The notes: generated from the letters alone by a model not told the origin. Shown: positions 1-9,723, counted from the stretch's first letter. The stretch: DNA of 64,000 nt from Flavobacterium saliperosum (GCF_900100625.1 NZ_FMTY01000008.1:1-64000), one strand, 5' to 3'. Program-made: numbers and translations.

Positions 1-1136
1 CGGTAACTACTACTCCGGTTTCGGGTACGTTTACTGTTTCTGCAACGGCTACGGCAACTTCAACAAGAATGCGTGTTTCTATGCGTTACAACGCCATTCC
101 TGCTGCTTGCGGTGCCTTTGATTATGGACAGGTGGAAGATTATACGGTGAATTTAGTTACCGGAACAGCAGACACTACGGCTCCAACAGCGCCAACCAGC
201 TTAACGGCTTCGGGAACTACGCAAACATCGACAAATTTATCTTGGACTGCAGCAACCGATAATATAGGGGTTACAGGATATGAGGTATACAGAGGATCCA
301 CTTTATTAAGTACCGTGACTACCACTTCGTATACGGCAACAGGTTTAACAGCGGCAACAGCTTATACTTTCTCGGTAAAAGCGAAAGATGCAGCCGGAAA
401 TGTTTCTGCGGCAAGTAACACCGTTAATGTAACTACGTTATCGTCATCAATCACTTACTGTACCTCACAAGGAAACAGTACGGCGGATGAGAAAATAGGT
501 AAAGTGGTGATGGGAACCATCAACAACACTTCAACAGGAACTGCCGGATATGAAAACTTCACTTCATTATCCACAAATGCAGCACGCAGTTCTTCAAATA
601 CTATTACCATTACTCCTTCTTGGACAAGCAGTGTTTATTCTGAAGGGTATGCGGTTTGGATTGATTACAACAAAAATGGTGTTTTCACCGATGCAGGCGA
701 ATTGGTTTGGAGCAAAACGGCTTCTACCACAACTCCGGTAAGCGGAACATTTACCATCCCGGCTACTGCTGCTTTAGGTGCGACTAGAATGCGAGTTTCC
801 ATGAAATACAACGGAGTGCCGACTTCCTGTGAAGCGTTCTCCTACGGACAAGTGGAAGATTATACGATTAACATCACTTCGGCAGCAAGAGAAACGGAAG
901 CCAGCAACACACTTTCAGCAGTTAAATTGTATCCGAATCCTGCAACGAACGTATTGAATGCAACGGAAGTTTCAGAAAACGCAACGTTCCGAGTGTATAA
1001 TTTGTTGGGGCAAACAGTACTAAACGGCAAGTTCCACAACGGTTCGATTGATATTTCAAACATCGGATCCGGAAACTATATTTTAGAGATTTCCGATAAT
1101 GATAACGTAACCACAAAACGTTTCATCAAGAAATAA
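1..1136 (+). CDS. T9SS-secreted GEVED/fibronectin protein (C-terminal part)
   Basis: The reading frame is open from base 3, so this is the C-terminal part of a longer protein whose start lies outside the window. Domains in order: the end of a GEVED domain (ends [10 protein letters not shown]), a fibronectin type III domain beginning [11 protein letters not shown], a complete second GEVED domain (ends [10 protein letters not shown]), and a type IX secretion sorting domain of about 75 residues ([32 protein letters not shown]). The two GEVED copies are clearly homologous, also at DNA level. The family is exported by the SPOR-independent Por/T9SS route and held on or released from the cell surface. 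The catalytic or adhesive part, if any, is in the missing N-terminus. Its enzymatic role cannot be told from this part. Confidence 0.9.
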   Translation, partial: VTTTPVSGTFTVSATATATSTRMRVSMRYNAIPAACGAFDYGQVEDYTVNLVTGTADTTAPTAPTSLTASGTTQTSTNLSWTAATDNIGVTGYEVYRGSTLLSTVTTTSYTATGLTAATAYTFSVKAKDAAGNVSAASNTVNVTTLSSSITYCTSQGNSTADEKIGKVVMGTINNTSTGTAGYENFTSLSTNAARSSSNTITITPSWTSSVYSEGYAVWIDYNKNGVFTDAGELVWSKTASTTTPVSGTFTIPATAALGATRMRVSMKYNGVPTSCEAFSYGQVEDYTINITSAARETEASNTLSAVKLYPNPATNVLNATEVSENATFRVYNLLGQTVLNGKFHNGSIDISNIGSGNYILEISDNDNVTTKRFIKK

Positions 1137-1153
1137 CAGCCCTTATAAAATTG

Positions 1154-1184
1154 AAAAAGGCCTTCCTTCGGGGAGGTCTTTTTT
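1154..1184 (+). terminator. Rho-independent terminator after the T9SS protein gene
   Basis: An 11-bp stem with two G-U pairs and a TTCG tetraloop is followed by a T run, 17 bases after the stop codon. Confidence 0.85.
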
Positions 1185-1259
1185 GTTAATTAAAAAGCAA
1201 TCCAATAAGCAATCCCGATAAAATCATTAATTTTAGCCTTTCTTTCAAAAAAATCAATA

Positions 1260-3161
1260 ATGAAAAAACTCCTTATTTTAACGCTTGGAATGATGGGATT
1301 ATCAGCATCGGCTCAGGATGTAATGACACCTGAACTATTATGGAAATTAGGACGTGTGACGCCGCTAGGCATTTCCAAAGACGGGAAAAACATCGTTTAC
1401 AAAGTCTCCACACCTTCTGTGGAAGAAAACAAATCGAATTCAAAATTCTATACGGTTCCGGTAAACGGAGGGGCAGCAACTGAGGTGCAGGACACCAAAG
1501 ACCTGGTAAAAGACAAAAACCTTTCGGCCGACGGAAAACACAAACTGTTACACAAAGAGGTGAAAACCGAAAAAGTACTGGGAAAAGACTTGTACCCGGA
1601 ACTTAAAAAAGCCGATGCTCAGGTTTACGACGGACTAGATTACCGTCACTGGGACACCTGGAACGACGGAACGCACAACCATGTTTTCTTTTCGGAGAAT
1701 AACGACAAAGCCATTCCGGTAGACATCATGAAAGGAGAAGCTTTCGATACGCCGCAAAAACCTCATGGTGGTGACGAAGATTACATCTGGTCGCCCGATG
1801 GAAAAAGCATCATCTACGTTTGCAAAAAGAAATCCGGAACGGCCTATGCCATCAGTACGAATACCGATTTGTACGAATACAATCTGGAAACCAAAACCAC
1901 CAAAAATCTAACCGAAACCAATTTGGGCTACGACACCCATCCTTCGTTTTCACCAACAGGTAATTTAACGTGGCTGCAAATGAAACGCGACGGTTACGAA
2001 GCCGATAAAAATGACATCATCGTTCGTTTTAAAGGAATGGACATCAATTTAACGGCCGGTTGGGACGGAACGGTAGACAATTTCAAATGGAGTGAAGACG
2101 GCAAAAAGGTGTATTTCATCGCAGCCGTTGATGGAACGAAACAACTTTTCGAAGTAAACTTCCCCGGACTGACTAGAATTGCAATTACCGTAAGACAAAT
2201 TACCAATGGTGATTTCGACGTTACGGAAATCGTTGGGTTTACCGAAGGCAAAGTGATTGTGGCCAGAAACGACATGAATCATGCTTCGGAAATTTATTCT
2301 TATGATTTCAAGAAAAAAGCGTGGAAACAAATTACCAATGTAAACTCGGAGATTTACAGCAAATTGGCCTTAAGCAAAACCGAAAGACGTTATGTGACGA
2401 CTACGGATGGTAAAAAAATGTTGGTTTGGGTAATCCTTCCTCCCAACTTCGATAAAACCAAAAAATACCCTACCTTATTATATTGTCAAGGCGGACCGCA
2501 AAGTGCATTAACCCAATATTATTCGTTCCGTTGGAATTTCCAGACGATGGCAGCACAAGGTTACATTGTTGTAGCACCAAACCGTCGCGGTATGCCGGGG
2601 CACGGGGTAAAATGGAACGAAGACATCAGTAAGGATTGGGGCGGACAAGTAATGGACGACTACCTTTCCGCTATTGATGATGTGGCAAAAGAATCGTATG
2701 TGGACAAAACACGTTTGGGCGCTGTAGGAGCGAGCTACGGAGGTTATTCCGTTTTCTACTTGGCCGGAATTCATCAAAACCGTTTCAAAACCTTTATCTC
2801 GCATTGCGGAGTTTTCAATCTGCAAAGCATGTACGGAACCACCGAAGAAGTATTCTTTAACAACTTCGATCACGGAGGTGCCTACTGGGAAAAAGACAAT
2901 GCCGATGCACAAAAAGCCTACTCTCAGTTCAATCCAATCAACATGGTAAACAACTGGAACACACCTATTTTAATCATCCAGGGCGGAAAAGACTACCGCG
3001 TACCCATCGGACAAGGGCAGGAAGCGTTCCAGGCGGCACAACTGAAAGGCATCAAAAGCCGATTCTTACTTTTTCCGGAAGAAAACCACTGGGTGCTGAA
3101 ACCGCAAAATGCGCAAGTTTGGCAACGTGAATTTTTCAAATGGCTGAAAGAAACCTTATAA
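1260..3161 (+). CDS. Exported S9-family serine peptidase (prolyl oligopeptidase/acylaminoacyl peptidase type)
   Basis: A 633-residue protein with a signal peptide (MKKLLILTLGMMGLSASAQ, cleavage likely after the last A-Q). The N-terminal half is a WD40-like beta propeller (repeats such as YIWSPDGKSIIYV and FKWSEDGKKVYFI). The C-terminal alpha/beta hydrolase carries the triad Ser492 (GASYGGY), Asp578 (GGKDYRV) and His610 (EENHWV). This is the S9 architecture, which cleaves short peptides; it probably acts in the periplasm on peptide nutrients. Terminators flank it on both sides, so it is a single-gene unit. The next gene is another exported peptidase. The exact S9 subfamily and substrate are not decided by the sequence. 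Confidence 0.93.
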   Translation: MKKLLILTLGMMGLSASAQDVMTPELLWKLGRVTPLGISKDGKNIVYKVSTPSVEENKSNSKFYTVPVNGGAATEVQDTKDLVKDKNLSADGKHKLLHKEVKTEKVLGKDLYPELKKADAQVYDGLDYRHWDTWNDGTHNHVFFSENNDKAIPVDIMKGEAFDTPQKPHGGDEDYIWSPDGKSIIYVCKKKSGTAYAISTNTDLYEYNLETKTTKNLTETNLGYDTHPSFSPTGNLTWLQMKRDGYEADKNDIIVRFKGMDINLTAGWDGTVDNFKWSEDGKKVYFIAAVDGTKQLFEVNFPGLTRIAITVRQITNGDFDVTEIVGFTEGKVIVARNDMNHASEIYSYDFKKKAWKQITNVNSEIYSKLALSKTERRYVTTTDGKKMLVWVILPPNFDKTKKYPTLLYCQGGPQSALTQYYSFRWNFQTMAAQGYIVVAPNRRGMPGHGVKWNEDISKDWGGQVMDDYLSAIDDVAKESYVDKTRLGAVGASYGGYSVFYLAGIHQNRFKTFISHCGVFNLQSMYGTTEEVFFNNFDHGGAYWEKDNADAQKAYSQFNPINMVNNWNTPILIIQGGKDYRVPIGQGQEAFQAAQLKGIKSRFLLFPEENHWVLKPQNAQVWQREFFKWLKETL

Positions 3162-3166
3162 AAACA

Positions 3167-3206
3167 AAATCCCGTCCCGTAATAAAACACGAGACGGGAT
3201 TTTTTC
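3167..3206 (+). terminator. Terminator after the S9 peptidase gene
   Basis: Inverted repeat AATCCCGTC...GACGGGATT followed by a T run, immediately after the stop codon. Confidence 0.9.
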
Positions 3207-3297
3207 TTAATGAAACCCTAAAATGATGTTAAAATCGTTTATCAATTGTAACAATTTATACTTTTACCAACCTATAGAGAAACCAAAAAATAAAATT

Positions 3298-4494
3298 ATG
3301 TTATCAATTCCTATCAAACCTTTTCTTGTTGCTTCTTCGCTGATTGTGAGCATGTCATCGGCATTTGCACAGGACAATTTAGTGAATTCGCTAAAAATCA
3401 ATGCCAGCGAAAAAAGTAAAGAGCTTTATAAATTTACCGATGTACTGAACATTGAGAATACTTCCGTAAAAAATCAAGGGTCTTCGGGAACTTGTTGGAG
3501 TTATTCGGCCAATTCTTTTTTAGAATCGGAAATGATTCGCATGGGTAAAAAACCGGTTGAGATTTCACAGATCTATTCCGCAAGAAATGCCTATATCGAA
3601 AAAGGACGAAATTATGTACGCATGCATGGCGCTGTGGCTTTAGGCGACGGAGGGGCATTCCATGATGTCATCAACATGTACAAAAAATATGGTGCGGTGC
3701 CACAATCGGTATATACCGGTTTAAATTACGGAACCGATAAAAATAAGTTTGCTGAAATGGCTGCTTTAACCGAAAGCCTTCTTAAAGCGGTGGTTAGCAA
3801 TCCGAACGGAGAATTGACGCCGAACTGGGAAAAAGCGTATACCGCTGTAATCGATTCGTATTTAGGACAGGCTCCGAAATCGTTCCAATACAACGGAAAA
3901 ACTTATACTCCGGAAACTTTTGCCAAAGAAGTGATAGGCATTAATGCCGATGACTATGTGGAAATTTCCTCCTTACAGGAATATCCGTACTACACTAAAT
4001 TTACTTTAATGGTCCCAGACAACTGGTCGTTCGATCAGGTATATAATGTAAAGATGAACGAGTTAACAGAAACGATCGATCACGCTTTGAAAAACGGTTA
4101 TACGGTAGCTTGGGCTGGCGACGTAAGTGAGAAAAGCTTCAGCTGGAAAAACGGAGTGGCTTTCGTTCCGGAGAAAAAAGTGGAAGACATGACAGCGGAA
4201 GAAAAAGCCGACATGTTCAACGGTCCGAAAAAAGAAATGACAGTTACCGAAGAAATGCGTCAGAAAGCCTTCGACAACTACACGACTACAGACGACCACG
4301 GCATGCACATCGTTGGAATTTCTAAAGACCAAAACGGTAAAGAATACTATATCGTGAAAAATTCCTGGGGAACGACTAACGATTATAAAGGCTATCTATA
4401 CATGAGTAAGGAGTTCGCTAAATACAAAGCAACAGCAATCATGTTACACAAAAAAGCGGTTCCAACTACTATCGCTAAAAAGTTAGGTGTTTAA
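3298..4494 (+). CDS. Exported C1-family cysteine aminopeptidase (bleomycin hydrolase type)
   Basis: A papain-fold peptidase of 398 residues from the chosen start. Catalytic Cys66 is in GSSGTCWSYS, His337 in HGMHIVGI and Asn355 in VKNSWG; the Gln of the oxyanion hole precedes at VKNQGSS. The family is bleomycin hydrolase/PepC, which trims N-terminal residues from peptides. The frame is open from 3223, but ATG 3298 starts a clean signal peptide (MLSIPIKPFLVASSLIVSMS, then SAFAQ), so it is preferred. PepC enzymes are usually cytosolic; the signal peptide points to a periplasmic version as is common in this phylum. Terminators bound it on both sides. Confidence 0.92.
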   Translation: MLSIPIKPFLVASSLIVSMSSAFAQDNLVNSLKINASEKSKELYKFTDVLNIENTSVKNQGSSGTCWSYSANSFLESEMIRMGKKPVEISQIYSARNAYIEKGRNYVRMHGAVALGDGGAFHDVINMYKKYGAVPQSVYTGLNYGTDKNKFAEMAALTESLLKAVVSNPNGELTPNWEKAYTAVIDSYLGQAPKSFQYNGKTYTPETFAKEVIGINADDYVEISSLQEYPYYTKFTLMVPDNWSFDQVYNVKMNELTETIDHALKNGYTVAWAGDVSEKSFSWKNGVAFVPEKKVEDMTAEEKADMFNGPKKEMTVTEEMRQKAFDNYTTTDDHGMHIVGISKDQNGKEYYIVKNSWGTTNDYKGYLYMSKEFAKYKATAIMLHKKAVPTTIAKKLGV

Positions 4495-4543
4495 AAAACA
4501 GTCATCACACGAGCCGAATGGCGAACTGCGAAACAATCAAAAT

Positions 4544-4576
4544 AAAACCCGATTCAACAAAGAGTCGGGTTTTTTA
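4544..4576 (+). terminator. Terminator after the C1 peptidase gene
   Basis: Stem AAAACCCGATTC/GAGTCGGGTTTT with a short loop and a T run. Confidence 0.85.
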
Positions 4577-4623
4577 TCATCTGAAACAATCAATACAAAA
4601 ATTTGACATCGAAAAAGGGGTCA

Positions 4624-4660
4624 AAAAAAATCCCATCACGCTCTGCGGATGGGATTTTCT
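4624..4660 (-). terminator. Terminator after accC
   Basis: Stem AAAATCCCATC/GATGGGATTTT, directly downstream of the accC stop on the minus strand; T runs on both sides make it usable in both directions. Confidence 0.85.
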
Positions 4661-4662
4661 GT

Positions 4663-6009
4663 TTATTCAGGATCTTTCATTTTGAACGTTTCCATAAACT
4701 TCGTGGTGTAGTTACCGGCAACATAATCCGGCTCGTCCATCAGCTGTCTGTGGAACGGAATAGTGGTTTTGATGCCTTCAATTACGAATTCATCCAAAGC
4801 GCGTTTCATTTTATTGATGGCTTCTTCTCTGGTTTGCGCTGTTGTAATCAACTTTGCAATCATGGAATCATAATTCGACGGAATCGTGTATCCGGCATAA
4901 ACGTGAGTATCCAAACGCACTCCGTGACCTCCCGGCGCATGTAAAACGGTAATTTTACCCGGAGACGGACGGAAATCGTTATATGGATCTTCCGCATTGA
5001 TACGACATTCGATGGAGTGCAATTGTGGCAAATAGTTTTTACCTGAAATCGGAATTCCGGCCGCTACCATAATCTGCTCACGAATCAAATCGTAATCGAT
5101 AACCTGTTCTGTAATAGGGTGTTCCACCTGAATACGGGTGTTCATTTCCATGAAGTAGAAGTTTCTGTGTTTGTCCACCAAGAACTCCACAGTCCCAGCT
5201 CCTTCGTATTTGATGAATTCAGCCGCTTTAACCGCAGCATCACCCATTTTCTCACGCAACTCGTCCGTCATGAACGGAGAAGGCGTTTCTTCTGTTAATT
5301 TTTGGTGACGACGTTGTACCGAACAGTCTCTTTCCGAAAGGTGACAGGCTTTACCGTAAGAATCACCCACAATCTGAATTTCGATATGACGGGGTTCTTC
5401 AATCAGTTTTTCCATGTACATGCCGTCGTTTCCGAAAGCGGCCGCAGCTTCCTGACGTGCACCTTCCCAAGCTTTCAGCAACTCTTCTTCTTTCCACACG
5501 GCACGCATCCCTTTTCCACCACCTCCGGCAGTTGCTTTCAACATAACCGGGTAGCCGAATTCTTTTGCAAGTTTTTTGGTTTGCTCGAAAGATTCCAACA
5601 ATCCGTCGGAACCCGGTACACAAGGAACTCCTGCCGCTTTCATTGTCGCTTTTGCAGAAGCTTTGTCCCCCATCTTATCAATCATTTCCGGAGAAGCGCC
5701 GATAAATTTAATATTGTGTTCCTGGCAGATTTTAGAAAATTTCGAATTTTCGGAAAGGAACCCGTAACCAGGGTGAATCGCGTCTGCATTTGTAATTTCG
5801 GCAGCAGCAATAATATTGGACATCTTTAAATAGGAAAGATTACTTGGTGCCGGTCCGATACACACTGCTTCATCGGCAAACTTAACATGTAAGCTTTCCG
5901 CATCGACAGTGGAATACACGGCAACCGTTTTGATTCCCATTTCTCTACAGGTTCTGATGATGCGCAATGCAATCTCACCCCTGTTTGCGATTAATATTTT
6001 TTTAAACAT
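4663..6009 (-). CDS. accC: Biotin carboxylase subunit of acetyl-CoA carboxylase
   Basis: A 448-residue protein with the biotin carboxylase fold: N-terminal domain beginning [17 protein letters not shown], an ATP-grasp domain with the glycine-rich loop GGGGKGMR, the conserved [16 protein letters not shown] segment and the C-terminal domain. It carboxylates biotin on AccB using ATP and bicarbonate, the first step toward malonyl-CoA. The frame extends three codons upstream to a TTG; ATG 6009 fits the family start. It lies 125 nt behind accB on the same strand, and that gap holds short imperfect repeats. The carboxyltransferase genes are not in this window. Confidence 0.97.
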   Translation of the reverse strand: MFKKILIANRGEIALRIIRTCREMGIKTVAVYSTVDAESLHVKFADEAVCIGPAPSNLSYLKMSNIIAAAEITNADAIHPGYGFLSENSKFSKICQEHNIKFIGASPEMIDKMGDKASAKATMKAAGVPCVPGSDGLLESFEQTKKLAKEFGYPVMLKATAGGGGKGMRAVWKEEELLKAWEGARQEAAAAFGNDGMYMEKLIEEPRHIEIQIVGDSYGKACHLSERDCSVQRRHQKLTEETPSPFMTDELREKMGDAAVKAAEFIKYEGAGTVEFLVDKHRNFYFMEMNTRIQVEHPITEQVIDYDLIREQIMVAAGIPISGKNYLPQLHSIECRINAEDPYNDFRPSPGKITVLHAPGGHGVRLDTHVYAGYTIPSNYDSMIAKLITTAQTREEAINKMKRALDEFVIEGIKTTIPFHRQLMDEPDYVAGNYTTKFMETFKMKDPE

Positions 6010-6018
6010 ACTTTTCAA

Positions 6019-6134
6019 TTAGATAATTAGACAATAAATTGAATTTAGAGTTTAGAATTTAGAATTTAGAACAGAATCACTTCTATACTAAAACACTTCT
6101 AACTTCTGACTTCCGACTTCTAACTTCTAACTTT
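6019..6134. repeat. Short degenerate tandem repeats between accB and accC
   Basis: Two runs of imperfect 7-9 base repeats. One (about 6042-6070) repeats TTTAGAATTTAGA; the other (about 6091-6130) repeats ACTTCTAACTTCTGACTTC with single-base variants. No ORF and no clear promoter is visible here. Runs of this kind may arise by slipped-strand copying. Confidence 0.8.
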
Positions 6135-6614
6135 TTATGATGGATCAACTAAGAATAATGGTTGGTCGAATTCTACCGGAGAAGCATCGTCCACTAGAAT
6201 TTTTACGATTTTACCGGAAACTTCCGCTTCGATTTCGTTGAATAATTTCATTGCTTCGATTACACAAACTACGTCTCCTTTCGAAATGGTGCTGCCTACT
6301 TCCACGAACATTGGTTTGTCTGGAGATGGTTTTCTGTAGAAGGTACCGATCATTGGGGATTTGATAGTAATGTATTTTGAATTCTCATCTGCTGCAGGTG
6401 CTGCAGCTACTGCTACTGGCGCCGCCGCTACTGCTACTGGTGCCGCCACTTGAGGCATTGCCTGCATAGGCATTTGCTGAATATACGTCGTTTCAGCTGC
6501 TCCAGCTTCAGTGGTTTTGATGGTGATTTTAAAATCATCCATTTCTAATTTTACTTCTGTAGCTCCTGATTTTGCTACAAATTTGATTAGGTTTTGAATT
6601 TCTCTGATATCCAT
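6135..6614 (-). CDS. accB: Biotin carboxyl carrier protein of acetyl-CoA carboxylase
   Basis: 159 residues. The N-terminal helix region (MDIREIQNLIKFVAKSGATE) is followed by an Ala/Pro/Val-rich flexible linker at about 52-75 (repeats of AAPVAVAAAP) and a biotinyl domain whose acceptor is Lys123 in EAMKLFNE. The protein carries biotin between AccC and the carboxyltransferase. It follows fabH by 30 nt and precedes accC, so fabH-accB-accC is one transcription unit in appearance. Confidence 0.97.
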   Translation of the reverse strand: MDIREIQNLIKFVAKSGATEVKLEMDDFKITIKTTEAGAAETTYIQQMPMQAMPQVAAPVAVAAAPVAVAAAPAADENSKYITIKSPMIGTFYRKPSPDKPMFVEVGSTISKGDVVCVIEAMKLFNEIEAEVSGKIVKILVDDASPVEFDQPLFLVDPS

Positions 6615-6644
6615 ACTATTCTAAATTTGGTTTTGGTTTGTTTG

Positions 6645-7643
6645 TTATTGTTTGTTATATGCCCATTTCAAGTAGATGGCTCCCCATGTGAAACCACCGC
6701 CAAAGGCTGCAAAAATAATATTATCTCCTTTTTTCAACTGATTTTCGAAATCACTCAACAACAATGGCAAGGTGGCCGAAGTGGTGTTTCCGTATTTTTG
6801 AATGTTGATCAGGACTTTTTCATCATCAAGTCCCATTCGGTTCGCCGTGGCATCAATGATTCGTTTGTTTGCCTGATGTGCCACTAACCAGTTCACATCG
6901 TCTTTAGACAAATTATTACGCTCCATGATTTTTTCACTCACATCGGCCATTCCGGAAACGGCATATTTGAATACCGTTTTACCATCCTGAAACACATAAT
7001 GTTGCTTGTTTTTAACCGTTTCTTCCGAAGCCGGTAAAATAGAACCTCCTGCATCGATTTTCAGAAATTCCCTTCCGATTCCGTCGCTTCTAAGGTATTC
7101 ATCCTGAAAACCCAATCCTTCGTTGTTCGGTTCAAACAATACGGCTCCGGCGCCATCTCCAAAGATGATGCACGTGGCTCTGTCGGTATAATCGATAATG
7201 GAAGACATTTTGTCGGCACCAATCAAAAGGACTTTTTTGTAACGTCCGGATTCGATATAGGCTGATGCGGTAGAAATTCCGTAAAGGAAGCTGGAACATG
7301 CTGCGTGAAGATCGTAGGCAAACGCATTCACGGCCCCGATTTGAGTGGCAACATACACTCCTGTTGATGCAACCGGCATATCCGGTGTTGCGGTAGCCAT
7401 AATGACCAAATCGATGTCTTTCGGGTCGACTCCTGATTTTTCGAACAGATTTTGGGCTGCCCGTATTGCCATGAAAGAAGTCCCTTGTCCTTCTTCCTTC
7501 AGCATTCTTCTTTCTTTAATACCCGTACGGGAAGTAATCCATTCGTCATTCGTATCCACCATGGTTTCCAGCACCTCGTTTGATAAAACAAAGTCCGGAA
7601 CGTAGGCTCCCACTGCTGTAATAGCGGCTGTCATTTTATTCAT
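6645..7643 (-). CDS. fabH: 3-oxoacyl-ACP synthase III
   Basis: 332 residues, thiolase fold. Catalytic Cys116 (HAACSSFLYG), His256 (VAHQANKR) and Asn286 (YGNTTSA) form the KAS III triad. It condenses an acyl-CoA with malonyl-ACP to start fatty acid chains; in this phylum it probably accepts branched primers as well, which is inference. A second Met at codon 4 is an alternative start. A terminator-like hairpin and a TAnnTTTG box lie between rpmF and this gene, so it can be transcribed separately from rpmF. Confidence 0.97.
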   Translation of the reverse strand: MNKMTAAITAVGAYVPDFVLSNEVLETMVDTNDEWITSRTGIKERRMLKEEGQGTSFMAIRAAQNLFEKSGVDPKDIDLVIMATATPDMPVASTGVYVATQIGAVNAFAYDLHAACSSFLYGISTASAYIESGRYKKVLLIGADKMSSIIDYTDRATCIIFGDGAGAVLFEPNNEGLGFQDEYLRSDGIGREFLKIDAGGSILPASEETVKNKQHYVFQDGKTVFKYAVSGMADVSEKIMERNNLSKDDVNWLVAHQANKRIIDATANRMGLDDEKVLINIQKYGNTTSATLPLLLSDFENQLKKGDNIIFAAFGGGFTWGAIYLKWAYNKQ

Positions 7644-7708
7644 AAAAGTTGTATTTTTCTTCCTGAAAAAGAGATTTCAAAAAGTGGTGGAAATTACAAA
7701 AAAAATCC

Positions 7709-7716
7709 CAAACCTA
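7709..7716 (-). promoter_or_regulatory. Possible -7 promoter element for fabH-accB-accC
   Basis: Minus-strand TAGGTTTG matches the Bacteroidota -7 consensus TAnnTTTG, about 65 nt upstream of fabH and just downstream of the rpmF terminator. I see no good -33 TTTG, so support is moderate. Confidence 0.45.
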
Positions 7717-7759
7717 TATTCTTTTATTCCTACTTAATTAGTTTCGAATAGGTTTTAAC

Positions 7760-7790
7760 AAAAAAAACTCCCACACAGTGAGAGTTTTCT
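7760..7790 (-). terminator. Terminator or attenuator between rpmF and fabH
   Basis: On the minus strand a 7-bp stem AAAACTC/GAGTTTT is followed by a long T run, 20 nt after the rpmF stop. Confidence 0.75.
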
Positions 7791-7808
7791 CTATTCTTTT
7801 TTTTCGGA

Positions 7809-8003
7809 TTAAGCTTCCGCTACCTGCTTGTCAATAACAACTTGACCTCTGTAGTACATTTTACCTTCATGCCAGTACGCTCTGTGGTATAAATGTGCTT
7901 CTCCAGTTATTGGACATGTTGCAATTTGAGGAGTTGTCGCTTTATAATGCGTTCTTCTCTTATCTCTTCTTGTTTTCGAGGTTTTTCTCTTAGGATGTGC
8001 CAT
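7809..8003 (-). CDS. rpmF: 50S ribosomal protein L32
   Basis: 64 residues starting [20 protein letters not shown], the L32 signature, with the LYHRAYW segment near the C-terminus. The protein is a structural component of the large ribosomal subunit. Cys28 is present but the usual four-cysteine zinc site of some L32 proteins is not, so this is the non-zinc form. It lies 9 nt after the DUF177 gene, the standard partnership in many bacteria. Confidence 0.97.
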   Translation of the reverse strand: MAHPKRKTSKTRRDKRRTHYKATTPQIATCPITGEAHLYHRAYWHEGKMYYRGQVVIDKQVAEA

Positions 8004-8012
8004 CTTACTATA

Positions 8013-8546
8013 TTATTTATCCGTTAATAGTTGTTTTAATTTATCCCAACGGGGATCAATATTTTCTTCTTCTTTATGTTGCTCTTTCGGAGCCAGTTCA
8101 TTCAGTTTTTCAATGGCTTCGGTTTTCAAAGTACCGTCTTTCACCCCGGGGTGAATCCGTTTTGAAGGCACCGAAAGCACAATCATCTCATAGATATACT
8201 GAGCTACGTCCACCTGAAATTCCCCGTGAGGCAAAATCAGCAATTCGTCATTCTCATTATTAAAAGCATCTCCGAATTTTACAATAAGGTTCAGCTTTCC
8301 TTTTATTGGCAGATCAAAATCCTCACCGGTTAAATCACAAGGCACATTGATGGTTCCTTTGTGCTTAAAAGCAAGTTCGAGCAGCGTGCTCTTCTTATCA
8401 AAAACCAACTCCACTTTGATATTGGCGTCATTATATTCGTCAAATTCAAAGCCCTCAAAGAACTTTTTATCTATCTGATAGTCAAACTGATGTTTCCCCA
8501 ACTTTAATCCCACAAACGGAATTAAAAAATCTTTCTGAATATTCAT
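8013..8546 (-). CDS. DUF177 (YceD-like) protein
   Basis: 177 residues with the DUF177 pattern: a beta-rich middle with the Cys of NVPCDLTGEDF, and the conserved C-terminal DPRWDKLKQL tail. The family is encoded next to rpmF across bacteria and, in some lineages, is linked with 23S rRNA accumulation; the biochemical role is not settled. It is the first gene of the rpmF unit and has a well-formed promoter just upstream. Confidence 0.9.
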   Translation of the reverse strand: MNIQKDFLIPFVGLKLGKHQFDYQIDKKFFEGFEFDEYNDANIKVELVFDKKSTLLELAFKHKGTINVPCDLTGEDFDLPIKGKLNLIVKFGDAFNNENDELLILPHGEFQVDVAQYIYEMIVLSVPSKRIHPGVKDGTLKTEAIEKLNELAPKEQHKEEENIDPRWDKLKQLLTDK

Positions 8547-8565
8547 ACCAACAGTTTTGAGCGTG

Positions 8566-8594
8566 CAAAGATATAAAATTATTGTAAATTCAAA
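8566..8594 (-). promoter_or_regulatory. Promoter for DUF177-rpmF
   Basis: On the minus strand TTTG (8591-8594), a 17-nt spacer and TATCTTTG (8566-8573) match the Bacteroidota consensus; the start codon is about 20 nt downstream. Confidence 0.75.
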
Positions 8595-8616
8595 CCAGTT
8601 GTAAACATTTTTTTGT

Positions 8617-9666
8617 TTATAACTGTTTTTGCTTTGTTTTCAAAGGGTTTTTTACCAACTCTTTGTATTCGTTTCGGTTATGAAACACATCCAACGCCAA
8701 ATATACCGCTTCTTTGAACGAGTTATAATCGGCTTGTCCTTTTCCGGCAATTTCATACGCCGTTCCGTGATCGGGCGACGTTCTTATCTTATCCAACCCG
8801 GCGGTATAATTCACGCCTTTTCCGAATGACAACGTTTTGAACGGAATCAATCCCTGATCGTGATAGGCCGCAATAACCGCATCGTATTTTTCATACTGAC
8901 CCGAACCGAAGAAACTGTCAGCTGAAAACGGTCCGAATACCATCACCCCTTCCTCAAACAATTTTTTCAACGCCGGTTTGATTACCTCATCATCCTCTTT
9001 ACCTATAACCCCGTGATCCCCACAATGCGGATTCAATCCCAATACCGCAATTTTTGGTTTTGTGATTCCGAAATCCTGAATCAGCGTTCTATTGATCGTT
9101 TCCAATTTGGTTCGAATCAATGCTTCGGTCAGATGTTTGGAAACCTCATTTACCGGCACATGATCGGTTAACAACCCTACACGTAGAGTATCCTGCACCA
9201 TCAACATCAAGGCATTGCCTTCCAATTCCTGGTTCAGATAATCCGTATGCCCGGGAAAATGAAACTCTTCCGATTGAATGTTGTACTTATTAATAGGCGC
9301 CGTAACCAACACGTCAACCAAACCCTCTTTCAGCGCTTTTGTTGCAGCAACAAACGATTTAATGGCGTATTTCCCCACCGTCTCATCATTCACCCCAAAT
9401 TCCAGATTTACTCCTTCACGCCACACATTCAGCACGTTGATTTTTCCGAAGACCATCTGATCCAGTTTATCAATCCCGTGAAGACTGGCTTCGAGATTCA
9501 GTGTTTTTTTTAAAAAGGAAAGGATTTTCACGTTGCCAAAAATAACTGGTGTGCAAAGCTCAAGCATACGGGTATCTTCAAAAGTTTTTAAAATCACTTC
9601 GCTTCCGACACCATTCAAATCTCCTATGGAAATCCCTACAATTATATTTTCTGCTTTTTTAACCAT
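8617..9666 (-). CDS. pdxA: 4-hydroxythreonine-4-phosphate dehydrogenase
   Basis: 349 residues. PdxA features are visible: the N-terminal GISIGDLNGVGSEV, a metal-binding His in FHFPGHTDYL, another in AAYHDQGLIPFK, and the closing segment RTSPDHGTAYEIAGK. It oxidises 4-phosphohydroxy-L-threonine in the DXP-dependent pyridoxal phosphate pathway. It is divergent from the riboflavin synthase gene, with 57 nt between them. Confidence 0.95.
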   Translation of the reverse strand: MVKKAENIIVGISIGDLNGVGSEVILKTFEDTRMLELCTPVIFGNVKILSFLKKTLNLEASLHGIDKLDQMVFGKINVLNVWREGVNLEFGVNDETVGKYAIKSFVAATKALKEGLVDVLVTAPINKYNIQSEEFHFPGHTDYLNQELEGNALMLMVQDTLRVGLLTDHVPVNEVSKHLTEALIRTKLETINRTLIQDFGITKPKIAVLGLNPHCGDHGVIGKEDDEVIKPALKKLFEEGVMVFGPFSADSFFGSGQYEKYDAVIAAYHDQGLIPFKTLSFGKGVNYTAGLDKIRTSPDHGTAYEIAGKGQADYNSFKEAVYLALDVFHNRNEYKELVKNPLKTKQKQL

Positions 9667-9686
9667 GACGACTAGTTATTTATTCC

Positions 9687-9708
9687 TAATTTTGGATGTG
9701 CAAATTTA
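9687..9708. promoter_or_regulatory. Divergent -7 elements for riboflavin synthase and pdxA
   Basis: TAATTTTG at 9687-9694 points right toward the riboflavin synthase gene; TAAATTTG at 9701-9708 on the minus strand points left toward pdxA. The two boxes are 6 nt apart. Neither has a strong -33 TTTG at the usual distance. Confidence 0.5.
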
Positions 9709-9723
9709 GCAAAATAAATAGTT

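Noticed and set aside
2508..2912. 134-codon minus-strand open frame inside the S9 peptidase gene
   Set aside because: Antisense to the catalytic domain with the Ser492 motif; no evidence for its own expression.
3223..3297. Upstream start for the C1 peptidase gene
   Set aside because: The extra 25 residues interrupt the signal peptide that begins cleanly at ATG 3298.
5302..5829. 175-codon plus-strand open frame inside accC
   Set aside because: Antisense shadow of biotin carboxylase; no recognisable motif and no independent promoter or start context.
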